Part shown: one piece after another, positions 1-10,338 of the stretch
How the letters are laid out: every line of letters starts with the position of its first letter
How positions within the stretch are numbered: position 1 is the first letter of the stretch
From: Mugil cephalus
Taxonomy: Eukaryota; Chordata; Actinopteri; Mugiliformes; Mugilidae
DNA length: 64,000 nucleotides
Reading direction: 5' to 3'
Assembly: GCF_022458985.1 (NCBI RefSeq)
Contig: NC_061784.1
Location: forward strand, 24,424,545 to 24,488,544
Notes under the pieces: generated by a model
The model's input: the letters and a program-made list of their open reading frames with translations, nothing else
Databases searched by the model: none
Told to the model about the DNA's origin: nothing
Translations under genes and position numbers: made by a program

Positions 1-244
1 GCACCGCCGTGGCCCCCAGGAGATCACAGACCACCAGGTGGCAGACCATCACAAACATGGGTCTGTGCAGGCTCTTGTCCATGATGATGACGAGCAGAAC
101 AATGCCATTCCCCAAAAGAACCACGACGTAGGTGAACAGAGCCAGGAAGAACAGGAAAGGTCCTTGGCCGGGTGGGATGTAGAAGCCCTCCAGCTCGAAC
201 ACGATGGGCTGTCTGAGAGGAGACACCACAGATACGTTCTCCAT
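1..244 (-). CDS. Odorant receptor, first coding exon, partial (runs off the left edge)
   Basis: The minus strand reads from an ATG at 244 to the window edge, about 81 codons, starting MENVSVVSPLRQPIVFELEG. It covers the extracellular N-terminus with an N-V-S glycosylation site, TM1 with the GN pair, the LHRPMF intracellular loop and part of TM2. It is nearly identical to the first exons of the plus-strand genes at 1739 and 5460, so it is expected to be a three-exon receptor whose remaining exons lie outside the window. It sits head-to-head with the 1739 gene across about 1.5 kb. A cttttacag acceptor-like site precedes the ATG, as in its paralogues. Whether the whole gene is intact cannot be judged here. 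Confidence 0.85.
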   Translation of the reverse strand, partial: MENVSVVSPLRQPIVFELEGFYIPPGQGPFLFFLALFTYVVVLLGNGIVLLVIIMDKSLHRPMFVMVCHLVVCDLLGATAV

Positions 245-556
245 CCAAAGCTGTACAGTTCTGTAAAAGACAAGTATACGAAAGACTTCCAGACAGGAAA
301 CTTGTCAGTCGTCAGGGAGAGAGATATTTAAAGATTTCAAACTACACGTCGTACGGTCAACTCCGTTTGAGAGAATTAAAGGCAAAGGCTGAAGTCTGTT
401 CTCCTTGTCATGTTGATGCTCCTCTGACTCGTGGATTAAAATGTGTTGAGTTTTTAATGACTTTACTTCCCATCCCACAAGTTTACCACAGTGACATCAA
501 CCCCTCCCTGAATTGGTCCCTCAAGATGGCACCAACATCAAACCAGACGTTACATG
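1..556. repeat. Left arm of a large inverted duplication
   Basis: This stretch matches the reverse complement of about 1430-1985. It includes the start of an OR exon, its 5' flank and an upstream stretch that can be read as MRELKAKAEVCSPCHVDAPL in both arms. Position x pairs with roughly 1983-x, apart from small indels. The spacer of about 870 bp holds transposon debris. The far end of the arm lies beyond the window. Confidence 0.85.
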
Positions 557-725
557 CAAGGAACTGACTGATGTATCATGCAAAGAATTGCAAACTGTGT
601 CTGATTGGGTAGAAGAAATCAAATTAGTTTTGAGCATCACTAAGACTAAGTGCATGGTTATTGGCACCAGGAAAAAGATTGCCAGAGTCTATGGGTGGTA
701 TTTCAATAGAGCAAGTAATGAAAAT
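556..725 (+). mobile_element. LINE reverse-transcriptase scrap
   Basis: A short plus-strand reading contains ELQTVSDWVEEIKL followed by LSITKTKCMVIG. This resembles the LQ..SDW....L.LN..KTK.M..G segment just after the catalytic box of LINE reverse transcriptases. Only about 45 residues are readable, so the clade is not assigned. It lies in the spacer between the head-to-head OR genes. Confidence 0.4.
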
Positions 726-789
726 TAAATAATAAGACACTGCTCTGTGTCCACAAAGAACATTTGGGACAATGTTTAGTAGACAGATG

Positions 790-1385
790 AGACCAGAGTA
801 GAATAGTTTGGTTTAAATGTTTGGGCATCGTCATGTTTTGTGATGAACCAACACTGCACTCCAGCATCAGGACCTCATCCCTCCATGAAACATGGGGGCG
901 CTAATGTCCTGGTTTGGGCCTGTTCTGCTGCATCTGCTCATCATTGATGGACCAATGAACTGTGAATTCTACCAGTGAACTCTAAAAGAAAATGTCAGGA
1001 CATGAGTAAATGAGCTGAATGTGAAGAGAAACTGGGTCATGGAGGAAGACAAGGAGCCCAAGAACACCAGTGGTTCTCCAGAAGAACCAGATGAATGCTT
1101 AGGAACAAGTCAAAGTCCTGACCTTCATCCAGTAGAAATGTTGTAGCATCAGTTGATGAGAGGAAACCACCAACATCTCACAACTCAACTGGTTCTGTTC
1201 TGAATGGGATCAGATTAGACCCTGATCAGCTGTTACCAGGAACATTTAGCTCACAAGGAGCTCACAGCGCACACTGGAAATAAAATACTCTAATATTTCT
1301 GTTTTATATGTTTGATTGGGTTTTCTTTAGTTTCTACTTTCAGAACATGTGTCAATAAGTGATTTTTATGAAGACGTAGAAAATT
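790..1385 (+). mobile_element. Tc1-like DNA transposon, right-hand fragment
   Basis: Out-of-frame traces of a Tc1-type transposase are visible: an HPSMKHGGANVLVW...CSAAS stretch near 875-935, and a P-(D/N)-L-(H/N)-P-V-E-M-like trace near 1120-1140. It ends with a terminal-repeat-like segment (about 1284-1385). The reverse complement of that segment occurs at 11160-11265. The left half is missing and there are many stops, so this is a dead fragment. A shorter copy of the same fragment lies upstream of the next OR at 4860-5150. Confidence 0.6.
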
Positions 1386-1429
1386 CGAAAGGCACACAAA
1401 AAAAACCTAAAAAAAGAAAAACAAATGTC

Positions 1430-1985
1430 TAGTTTAATGTTTCTGCCATCTTGAGGGACCAAAGCTGGCATTCAGGGAGGGGTTGATGTCACTGTGGTAA
1501 ACCTGTGGGAAGGGAAGTAAAGTCATTAAAAACTCAACACATTTTAATCCACGAGTCAGAGGAGCATCAACATGACAAGGAGAACAGACTTCAGCCTTTG
1601 CCTTTAATTCTCTCAAACGGAGTTGACCGTACGATGTGTGGTTTGAAATCTTTAAATATCTCTCTGCCTGACGACTGACAAGTTTCCTGTCTGGAAGTCT
1701 TTCGTGTACTTGTCTTTTACAGAACTGTACAGCTTTGGATGGAGAACGTATCTGTGGTGTCTCCTCTCAGACAGCCCATCGTGTTCGAGCTGGAGGGCTT
1801 CTACATCCCACCAGGCCAAGGACCTTTCCTGTTCTTCCTGGCTCTGTTCACCTACGTCGTGGTTCTGTTGGGGAATGGCATTGTTATGCTTGTCATCATT
1901 ATGAATAAGAGCCTGCACAGACCCATGTTTGTGATGGTCTGCCACCTGGTGGTCTGTGATCTCCTGGGGGCCACGGCGGTGCTGC
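1430..1985. repeat. Right arm of the large inverted duplication
   Basis: Reverse-complement partner of 1-556. It contains the 5' flank and first exon of the plus-strand OR at 1739. The same flank also precedes the OR at 5460, so the promoter-proximal sequence of all three intron-bearing receptors is shared. Confidence 0.85.
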
Positions 1986-3105
1986 CTCGCCTCATGATGC
2001 ACTTCCTAACGGGGCAGAAGAGGATCGGCTACGGCCCGGCCATCGCCCAGGCCTTCTCTGTGCACACGTATGGTGCAGCTGTGCAGACAATCCTGGCCGC
2101 GATGGCCTACGACAGGTAAAGAAAGAAAAAAGAAAGGTGTCTGCAGGAGAAGTCGTCACTGATTAAAGAATCACTGATTTTGGCACCGCTTACTCAGATT
2201 TGAACTGTTGTTAATGAAAGGAAACTTTCTAACTAAGATACTGTCAGTATAGATATATATATATACACATATATATCTGTAGCTTGAGATCTCTTTCACT
2301 TCCATGCAGGTACATCGCTGTCTGTGAACCACTCAGGTATCACGCCATCATGACCTCAGCTCGGCTGCACTCCTGCTGTGCCCTGGCCTGGCTCGTGGCT
2401 CTGATTCTCATTGTCGTCCTCTTCAGCTTCCATACAAATGTTGCACTGTGCGGCCAAACCATCCAACAGTCTACTGCAGCAACCGAGTGATTTTGAACCT
2501 GGCCTGCAGACCCACACCCATCAATAATATCTATGGTTAGTGCATCCTGCAGATGTTAAGCCAGTTCAGATGACTGAATCCTTTTGTTTCTGATCTGTTG
2601 TTGGGATCATTTAAAGTGATGTCTTCATCATATTTAAGTCTAGAAAAGCTTACCATTTATGTGCACTTGTTGGTGTGTTGGATAAACTACATCTTTTATC
2701 AAACAGGTGCTGCTGGACTAAAAGGCTGATCTTTTTCTATGTATTCTAGGTCTGTGTATGACCTGGTGTCTGAGCACAGGGATGTTCCTCATCATAGCCT
2801 TTTCCTACATCCGAATCCTGAGTGCTTCTCTCAGACAAGGGCGAACCGATAGCAGCGTCTGGAGCAAGGCCTTCCAGACCTGTGCATCTCACCTTGTTGT
2901 GTATGTGCTGTATGAAATAGCTGCCATGGCTATAATCGTGGGCCACAGGATCCCCTCAGCATCGCAGAACATCAAGAAGTTCTTCAGCATTCTGGCCATC
3001 ATCATTCCACCGGCCCTCAACCCCATTATCTATGGACTGGTCAGTAAAGACTTGCGTGCCGGCATCCTGAAGCTCTTTAAAACACGAGTCCATCACAAAC
3101 ACTGA
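1739..3105 (+). pseudogene. Three-exon odorant receptor with a one-base deletion
   Basis: Three exons are inferred from splice signals and from alignment to the intact copy at 5460. They are 1739-2115, 2310-2535 and 2750-3105. The first junction (GACAG|GTAAAG...TGCAG|G) splits the Arg codon of the MAYDRY motif; the second splits a Gly codon after NNIY. Exon 2 is 226 nt, against 227 nt in the intact copy. One base is missing near 2468 (ccaacagtctac against ccaacacgtctac), which shifts frame and brings a stop at 2488-2490. Otherwise the receptor is complete: LHRPMF loop, KAFQTCASHL in TM6 and PALNPIIYG in TM7. The TM3 cysteine expected 25 residues before the DRY Arg is absent. The gene could be a young pseudogene, a polymorphic allele or a sequencing error. 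Confidence 0.75.
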
Positions 3106-3283
3106 CACACTTGTATGATTCTCTAGATGAAAAGGCTGTTGATGTAGGGCAATAAATAGTGAGAATGTCACTTTAGATGTTGTAAATGTTAATACAAATT
3201 CTAAACTAGAATCAGTTCAGGAAATGATTCAATATGAGCTGGTTGTGTGTGATTCACCATGTGGTTCATTACTGATGTATAAA

Positions 3284-4436
3284 GGTTCACCTGGAGTTGT
3301 GTCAAAAAGTGTTTGCCCCAATTTCTTATTTTCTTCGCATGTTTGTCACACTTAAATGTCTCAGATCATTAGATAAGATAGTACTTTATAAATCCGCATT
3401 GGGGAAATGCAAAAGATCATCATACAAACTTAAATATAAGACAAATATAACACAAGTAAACACGAAATACTGTTTTTAAATGAAGATTTTTTATATTTAA
3501 GAGAAAAAGAAAATCCAAACTCAGAAGGTCCTGTGTGAAAAAGTGTTGTCCTCCTCCTTTAAAACATAACTGTGATGTAGTGTCTGGTCAGGAAAAGGTT
3601 ATGAAGCCATTTCTAAAGCTCTGGGAATCCAATAATGAAGCACTTTCAATCACAGTGCTGTACAGGCAATTAAAACAGAATAAAACAACAGAGACAACAG
3701 AACTCAAACAATTTAAATCATTCAAAACACGTCAAGACTTATATGAAGCAATAAACAAGTGGGTCTTTAACTTTGCTTTGAATCCCTCAACAGAACATAC
3801 CTACCTAATGTCTTGAGCAAGACGGTTACATAACATTAGTGCACAGAAGGAAAAGCACACCAACTAACTGTCTTTATTTCTGACCTGAGGAACATTTAAC
3901 AGACCATTTCCCTGGGATTGAAGTGTGCAAGAAGGTGCATAAAGGGCCATAAGTTCATTCTAATAAGATGAATGCAACACCATTTACAATTGTAAAGGTT
4001 AGCAGTAGCACATTACAATCACCCCTAACCTGACAAGGTTGCACCTTACAGGCCTCAAAAACTTTTCTTTGGCAATCCTGACAAATTACCTTTCAAACAC
4101 TGCAAAATGTAAAACCTGGTGGTGGCAGTGTGATGGTCTGGGGCTGTTCTGCTGCTTCAGGACCAGGACGACTTGATGTGATAAACGGAACCATGAAGTC
4201 TGCTGTCTACCAAAAAATCCAAAAAATGCCCGTTCCTCTGTTGGTGACCTCAAGCTGAAAAGAACTTGGGTTCTGCAGCAGGACAATGATCCAGAACAAA
4301 CCTGCAAGTCCACCTGTGAATGGATGGAGACAAACTAAATGAAGACTTTGGAGATGATCTGAAACATTTAATTTTGACAAACATGTAAAAAAATAAGAAA
4401 TCAGTAAGGAGGCAACACTTTTTCACACCGCTGTAT
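3284..4436 (+). mobile_element. Tc1/mariner transposon, degenerate, with nested repeat
   Basis: The left end has gtgtcaaaaagtgtttgccc followed by ttcttatttt. Its inverted counterpart, ending cactttttcacaccgctgta, closes the element at about 4435. The terminal inverted repeats are roughly 70 bp or longer. A catalytic-core trace of a Tc1 transposase (TGGGSVMVWGCSAASGP-like, then LQQDNDPE) is readable at 4120-4310. A 45-55 bp insertion (about 3370-3415) carries a 'tttataaatccgcattgggg' stretch. Another repeat (about 3638-4085) interrupts the middle. A longer version of the same composite lies at 7028-8932, so the insertion predates duplication of the unit. Confidence 0.75.
3638..4085. repeat. 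Unclassified repeat nested in the Tc1 element, short version
   Basis: It starts at agcactttcaatcacagtgctg and is shared almost base for base with 7455-7860. Here it stops abruptly at about 4085 and returns to transposase sequence. The other copy continues for about 700 bp more, so this copy has probably lost that part. No coding capacity was recognised. I could not place it in a family. Confidence 0.55.
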
Positions 4437-4859
4437 GTACGTAATAATCACCGGTGTCTTTATTTCCCTTAATCCACAGAGATTACAGTGGGTATGGAAG
4501 GTTCCAGGGTTGGAGTTATAATCTGATTTTAGTGCAGGTCTCTAAAATAACTAACCTCAACTAACCTCTGAGACCCTTTACTGTTGTTACCTTCTGCCAG
4601 CCACACACACAAACCTGCTGCTTCTTCCCATCTCCATCTGAACCACTAGCTTCCACCAACAAGTTTCACCTACTCATTGCCATGTCCATTCCAGAGTCAA
4701 AAACCATGTTAGTCAATGATGAGGCATCTTCTGCCCCTGCTCTCTCCAACGCTAGGGGTATTTTATCATTATTAAAATCTGTAGCTACTGTACATAGGGT
4801 GTAGTCAATGGCTTGGCCTTGGCTACTGCTACAAGATGAATGTTTACGAACAGCCAAGT
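4437..4859. other. Intergenic, no gene seen
   Basis: The first 120 bp (aataatcaccggtgtc...) repeat at 8935-9055, marking the right flank of the duplicated unit. The remaining 300 bp is unique in the window and holds only short open frames on the minus strand. No recognisable gene or repeat family was seen. Confidence 0.5.
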
Positions 4860-5150
4860 CAAAGTCCTGAATTTTATCCAACAGAAATGTAGCATCAGTT
4901 CATGAGAGGAAACCATCAACATCTCAGAACTGAAGTGGTTCTGTTCTGAAGAATGGGATCAGATTCCTCCAAGCTGCGGTAGATACGGATCAGCTGTTAC
5001 CAAAAACATTTAGTTACAAGGAGCTCACAGACTCACACTGGAAATAAGACTTCACTCAGATGGAAGATTGACTCGATTTACTTTTTAAGCAGAAACATGG
5101 GTATAATATTTCTGTTTCATGTGTTTGATTGGGTTTTCTTTACAAATGTC
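4860..5150 (+). mobile_element. Tc1-like right-end fragment, duplicated copy
   Basis: This matches the 3' part of the fragment at 790-1385, from gtcaaagtcctga to the terminal stretch tgtgtttgattgggttttct. It precedes the OR at 5460 just as the other precedes 1739, showing that it was carried along when the 3.7-kb unit duplicated. Confidence 0.6.
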
Positions 5151-5459
5151 TGGTTTGATGTTGGTGCCGTCTTGAGGGACCAAAGCTGGCATTCAGGGAG
5201 GGGTTGATGTCACTGTGGTAAACTTGTGGGAAGGGAAGTAAAGTCATTAAAAACTCAACACATTTTAATCCATGAGTCAGAGGAGCATCAACACGACGAG
5301 GGGAACAGACGCCAGCCTTTACCTTTAATTCTCTCAAACGGAGTTGACCGTACGATGCGTGGTTTGAAATCTTTAAATATCTCTCTGTCTGACGACTGAC
5401 AAGTTTCCTGTCTGGAAGTCTTTCGTGTACTTGTCTTTTACAGAACTGTACAGCTTTGG

Positions 5460-5973
5460 ATGGAGAACATATCTGTGCTGTCTCCTCTCAGACAGCCCAT
5501 CGTGTTCGAGCTGGAGGGCTTCTACATCCCACCCGGCCAAGGACCTTTCCTGTTCTTCCTGGCTCTGTTCACCTACGTCGTGGTTCTGTTGGGGAATGGC
5601 ATTGTTATGCTTGTCATCATCATGGACAAGAGCCTGCACAGACCCATGTTTGTGATGGTCTGCCACCTGGTGGTCTGTGATCTCCTGGGGGCCACAGCAG
5701 TGCTGCCTCGCCTCATGATGCACTTCCTAACGGGGCAGAAGAGGATCGGCTACGGCCCGGCCATCGCCCAGGCCTTCTCTGTGCACACGTATGGTGCAGC
5801 TGTGCAGACAATCCTGGCCGCGATGGCCTACGACAGGTAAAGAAAGAAGAAAGAAAGGTGTCTGCAGGAGAAGTCGCCACTGATTAAAGAATCACTGATT
5901 TTGGCACCGCTTACTCAGATTTGAACTGTTGTTAATGAAAGGAAACTTTCTAACTAAGATACTGTCAGTATAG

Positions 5974-6004
<31 letters not shown>

Positions 6005-6836
6005 TCTGTAGCTTGAGATCTCTTTCACTTCCATGCAGGTACATCGCCGTCTGTGAACCACTCAGGTATCATGCCATCATGACCTCAGCTCGGCTGCACT
6101 CCTGCTGTGCCCTGGCCTGGCTCGTGGCTCTGATTCTCATTGTCGTCCTCTTCAGCTTCCATACAAATGTTGCACTGTGCGGCCAAACCATCCAACACGT
6201 CTACTGCAGCAACCGAGTGATTTTGAACCTGGCCTGCAGGCCCACACCCATCAATAATATCTATGGTTAGTGCATCCTGCAGATATTAAGCCAGTTCAGA
6301 TGACTGAATCCTTTTGTTTCTGATCTGTTGTTGGGATCATTTAAAGTGATGTCTTCATCATATTTAAGTCTAGAAAAGCTTATCATTTATGTGCACTTGT
6401 TGGTGTGTTGGATAAACTACATCTTTTATGCAAACAGGTGCTGCTGGACTAAAAGGCTGATCTTTTTCTATGTATTCTAGGTCTGTGTATGACCTGGTGT
6501 CTGAGCACAGGGATGTTCCTCATCATCGCCTTTTCCTACATCCGAATCCTGAGTGCTTCTCTCAGACAAGGGCGAACCGATAGCAGCATCCGGAGCAAGG
6601 CCCTTCAGACCTGTGCATCTCACCTTGTTGTGTATGTGCTGTATGAAATAGCTTCTCTCACCATAATCGTGAGCCACAGGTTCCCCTCAGCATCGCAGAA
6701 CATCAAGAAGTTCTTCAGCATTCTCCTCATCATCATTCCACCGGCCCTCAACCCCATTATCTATGGACTGGTCAGTAAAGACTTGCGTGCCGGCATCCTG
6801 AAGCTCTTTAAAACACGAGTCCATCACAAACACTGA
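5460..6836 (+). CDS. Odorant receptor, three exons, intact
   Basis: Exons 5460-5836, 6039-6265 and 6481-6836 join in frame to 319 residues and a TGA stop. The junctions are GACAG|GTAAAG with CCATGCAG|G, and CTATG|GTTAGT with TATTCTAG|G. The first intron splits the DRY arginine codon (Arg126). Features are an N-I-S sequon at residue 3, the GN pair in TM1 (near 45), LHRPMF (59-64), MAYDRYIAVCEPLRYHAIMT after TM3, SYIRIL in TM5, KALQTCASHL in TM6 and PALNPIIYG in TM7. It should be a plasma-membrane odorant GPCR of sensory cilia. Residue 101, where class A receptors carry the disulfide cysteine, is Ala. The ligand is unknown. The tandem copy at 1739 lies 3,721 bp upstream. Confidence 0.88.
5970..6007. 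repeat. (TA)n microsatellite in OR intron 1
   Basis: An uninterrupted TA run lies in the first intron. The paralogous position at about 2251-2278 has a shorter run, so the tract has changed length since duplication. Confidence 0.85.
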
Positions 6837-7027
6837 CACACTTGTATGATTCTCTAGATGAAAAGGCTGTTGATGTAGGGCAATAAATAGTGAGAATGTC
6901 ACTTTAGATGTTGTAAATGTTAATACACATTCTAAACTAGAATCAGTTCAGGAAATGATTCAATATGAGCTGGTTGTGTGTGATTCACCATGTGGTTCAT
7001 TACTGATGTGATCATGATGTATAAAGG

Positions 7028-8932
7028 TTCACCTGGAGTTGTGTCAAAAAGCGTTGGCCCCCTTCCTGATTTCTTATTTTCTTCTATGTTCGTCACACTT
7101 AAATGTTTCAGATCATCAAACAAACTTAAATGTAAGACTAGTAAACACGAAATACAGTTTTTAAATGAATAATATAATTAATATTTAAATTTTCATATTA
7201 AAGCGAAAAAGAAAATCCAAACCTAGATGGTCCTGTGTGAAAAAGTGTGGTCCTCCTCCTTTAAAACATAACTGTGGTTTATCACAACTGGATTCAGTTT
7301 CTGGTGTGGAAAAGGTTAAAGCCATTTCTAAAGCTCTGGGAATCCAGAGAACCAGAGTTAGGACCATTATCCACAAATAGTGAAAACATGGAACAGTGGT
7401 GAATCCAAAGAACTGCAGGCCTCATTCACTTCAGTTTATGACAGTCATTTTATTTTATGAAGCACTTTCAATCACAGTGCTGTACAGGCAATAAAAACAG
7501 AATAAAACAACAGAGACAACAGAACTCAAACAATTTAAATCATTTAAAACATGTCAAGACTTATATGAAGCAATAAACAAGTGGGTCTTTAACTTTGCTT
7601 TGAATCCCTCAACAGAACATACCTACCTAATGTCTTGAGCAAGACGGTTCCATAACATTAGTGCACAGAAGGAAAAAGCACACCTACTAACTGTCTTTAT
7701 TTCTGACCTGAGGAACATTTAACAGACCATTTCCCTGGGATTGAAGTGCACAAGAAGGTGCACATTACAATCACCCCTACCCTGACAAGGTTGCACCATT
7801 TACAGGCCTCAAAAACTTTTCTTTGGCAATCCTGACAAATAACCTTTCAAACACTGCAGTAATCGAGCTGAGAAGTCACAAAAGCATGAATAGGGATCTC
7901 ACCATCCTTCGACGACAGAAACAATCAGATCTTCGCCTTTTTTTCTAAGATGAAAAAAGTTACACCATTGTCACCCCGTTGATGTGCAAATCAAATGGTC
8001 TGATCAAATATAATGTCAAAGTTTTTTTTCACTCTGTCTCTGCTGTGGATAGCACAGTCTTCCAGAGACAAAGCAAAATAATCAAACATTTGATGCAGTT
8101 TGTGGGGTCTATCAATTCAAGTTTGGACATGTCAAATCCATTTTGATTAAACAAAATGCCTGAAATATCTGTCTGACAAGTAGGACACAACAGCACCTGG
8201 CCAGAGAGGTGGGGGAAAATGTTCAAGTCTGTCAAGTAAAATGCTGTGGTCTAGTGTATTGAGGGCCGAACTGAGGTCCAACAACAATGAAACTGAAGCT
8301 GGATCAGAATCCACATTTAACAATAAACAGTCAACCCCCCTTGTCAGTGCTGCCTCTGTGGGATGATTTCAGCACAACACAGATTGAAGGGATTGAATGG
8401 CCTAATGGCAGTGTTCCAAGACCAAAACCACTGCCGAGCACCAAGAGCAGAAAGGATCATGTCAGTTTGGCAGAAAACATCTTGATGTTTCCCAAGACTT
8501 TTAAGAAAATACTCACTGATGAGATAAAATCTGAACTTTTTTGAAGGTGTGTGTCTTATTAGTAAAAGTAACAGTGCATTTGATACAAAGACCATCATCG
8601 CAGTTAAACCTGGTGGTGGTAGTGTGATGGTCTGGGGCTGTTCTGCTGCTTCAGGACCAAGACGACTTGATGTGATTAACGGAACCATGAAGTCTGCTGT
8701 CTACCAAAAAATCCTGAAGGAGAATGCCCGTCCCTCTGTTGGTGACCTCAAGCTGAAAAGAACTTGAGTTCTGCAGCAGGACAATGATCCAGAACACACC
8801 AGCAAGTCCACCTGTGAATGGATGGAGACAAACTAAATGAAGACTTTGGAGATGATCTGAAACATTTAATTTTGACAAACATAAAAAAATAAGAAATCAG
8901 TAAGAAGGCAACACTTTTTCACACCGCTGTAT
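7028..8932 (+). mobile_element. Tc1/mariner transposon, degenerate, longer copy
   Basis: This is the duplicate of 3284-4436. The left end reads gtgtcaaaaagcgttggccc and the right end closes with cactttttcacaccgctgta at about 8931. The transposase core is clearer here: PGGGSVMVWGCSAASGPRR near 8610-8660, followed by NGTMKSAVYQKILKENARPS and GDLKLKRT. The N-terminal transposase part is split by the nested repeat at 7455-8560. It is dead. Confidence 0.78.
7455..8560. repeat. Unclassified repeat nested in the Tc1 element, long version
   Basis: About 1.1 kb interrupts the transposon. The first 400 bp are shared with 3638-4085. The rest contains stretches such as ggggccgaactgaggtccaa (approximately 8262-8282), which resemble a widespread non-coding teleost interspersed repeat. 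Open frames here are short and show no known domain. The family is not identified. Confidence 0.5.
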
Positions 8933-9387
8933 GTACACAATAATCACCGGTGTCTTTATTTCCCTTAATTACAGAAATTACAGTGGGTATGGAGGGTTCC
9001 AGGGTTGGAGTTATAATCTGAGTTTAGTGCAGGTCTCTAAAATAACTAACCTTAAAGCAGAGATTAATAAATAAAACATGTTCTGCCCAAGTCACGACGC
9101 ACACACAATAAATAGCTGTTTGTGGTTCTGACCAGTGGTAGGTAGAGATCCATTAGAGCGATATTTACCACTAGGAGATCCCATGACAGTGGGATAAAGT
9201 CTTAAAGACCCCACCCCCAATGTAAAAGTTGCTTCTATAAAGAGGAAGAGGTCTGACAACTAAAGGACAGAGCTGTGGCTACTGTATTTCTCTTTACAAT
9301 AATGCATTGCTAGGCATGATGATGCTAGTATGTGTGTAAATATTTAATGTTTGCTTATAGATTTGATAGAGAGGATTGTGCTTGTTG
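8933..9387 (+). promoter_or_regulatory. Likely promoter and 5' leader of the OR at 9388
   Basis: A TATA-like TATAAAGA lies at 9236-9243, about 145 bp before the ATG, with a C-rich stretch (ccccacccccaat) just upstream. A tgcttatag acceptor-like site occurs at about 9352-9360. It differs from the module shared by the 19-42 kb genes. The assignment rests on position and motif only. Confidence 0.3.
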
Positions 9388-10338
9388 ATGGAAAACTACA
9401 CCTACAACAGCATGACTCTCCAGTTGGAAGGTCTGAAGGTCACCAAGGACTCTGTGTACCCTGTCTTTTTCTCTCTCTTGGCGTCCTACATTGTGATCAT
9501 GGTCTTGAATGTCGGTATCTTAGTTCTGATTTTCATCGACAAGAATCTCCACCAGCCCATGTACCTACTGTTCTGTAACCTGCCTGTCAGTGACATTATT
9601 GGAGGCACTCATGTTTTGCCTCGGCTGATTTCAGATATCCTGCTGCCTCCATCTGAGCGTCTCATCAGTTATTATGAGTGTGTGGTCCAAGCTTTCACCA
9701 CACAGTTTTTTGGCACCACGTCCCACACCATCCTCATGATCATGGCTTTTGACCGATATGTGGCCATCTGCAATCCTCTGCGCTACGGAGCCATAATGAC
9801 CAACAAGATGGTGGTGAGGCTGACGGTGTCTGCCTGGGGAGTGGCCGCTGTTTTTGTTGGGATTCTGCTCGGTCTGACCATCCGATTGAACACATGCAGG
9901 ACTCTGATCACGAATCCGTTCTGTGACAACGCCTCTCTGTTCAAACTCTCCTGTGAGAGCGTGGTCATCAACAACATCTATGGCATCACTTACACCGTGG
10001 TTCTATTAGCTTCTTCCCTCAGCACCCTGTTTATCACCTACACTAAGATCACACTTGTCTGTCTGACCTCTAAGAACAAGTCTCTGAACAGTAAAGCCTT
10101 GAAGACCTGCAGCACTCATCTCATTGTGTATCTGATAATGATCATAAGTGGAGCAATCACAATCACTCTGCACCGCTTCCCTCAGTACACAGACTACAGG
10201 AAAATCTCCACCATTATGTTTGTTATCATCCCCGGCAGCCTCAACCCCATCATCTATGGAGTTCAGTCCAAAGAGATGAAAAAGTTCTTAAGTCAAATAT
10301 TTGTTTCCAAAAAATGTTTCTCAGCTGTTAAAAAATAA
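9388..10338 (+). CDS. Odorant receptor, single coding exon
   Basis: 316 residues, starting MENYTYNSMTLQLEGL. The ATG at 9388 is chosen because every paralogue starts MENYT/MENFT here; a frame extension upstream would need non-ATG starts. Features are an N-Y-T sequon at residue 3, seven hydrophobic segments, LHQPMY (54-59), Cys98 at the top of TM3, MAFDRYVAICNPLRYGAIMT with Asp122-Arg123-Tyr124, ECL2 cysteines 170, 179 and 189 with an N-A-S sequon, KALKTCSTHL in TM6 and PGSLNPIIYG in TM7. It ends with a distinctive FVSKKCFSAVKK tail. Predicted G-protein-coupled odorant receptor. It is the first of the eight related genes in this window and is more divergent in TM1 (SLLASYIVIMVLNVG). Confidence 0.93.
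   Translation: MENYTYNSMTLQLEGLKVTKDSVYPVFFSLLASYIVIMVLNVGILVLIFIDKNLHQPMYLLFCNLPVSDIIGGTHVLPRLISDILLPPSERLISYYECVVQAFTTQFFGTTSHTILMIMAFDRYVAICNPLRYGAIMTNKMVVRLTVSAWGVAAVFVGILLGLTIRLNTCRTLITNPFCDNASLFKLSCESVVINNIYGITYTVVLLASSLSTLFITYTKITLVCLTSKNKSLNSKALKTCSTHLIVYLIMIISGAITITLHRFPQYTDYRKISTIMFVIIPGSLNPIIYGVQSKEMKKFLSQIFVSKKCFSAVKK

Noticed and set aside
2284-2490. Separate small gene starting MRSLSLPCRYIAV
   Set aside because: This is the end of OR intron 1 plus exon 2 read from a chance intronic start. The same applies to 6013-6270.
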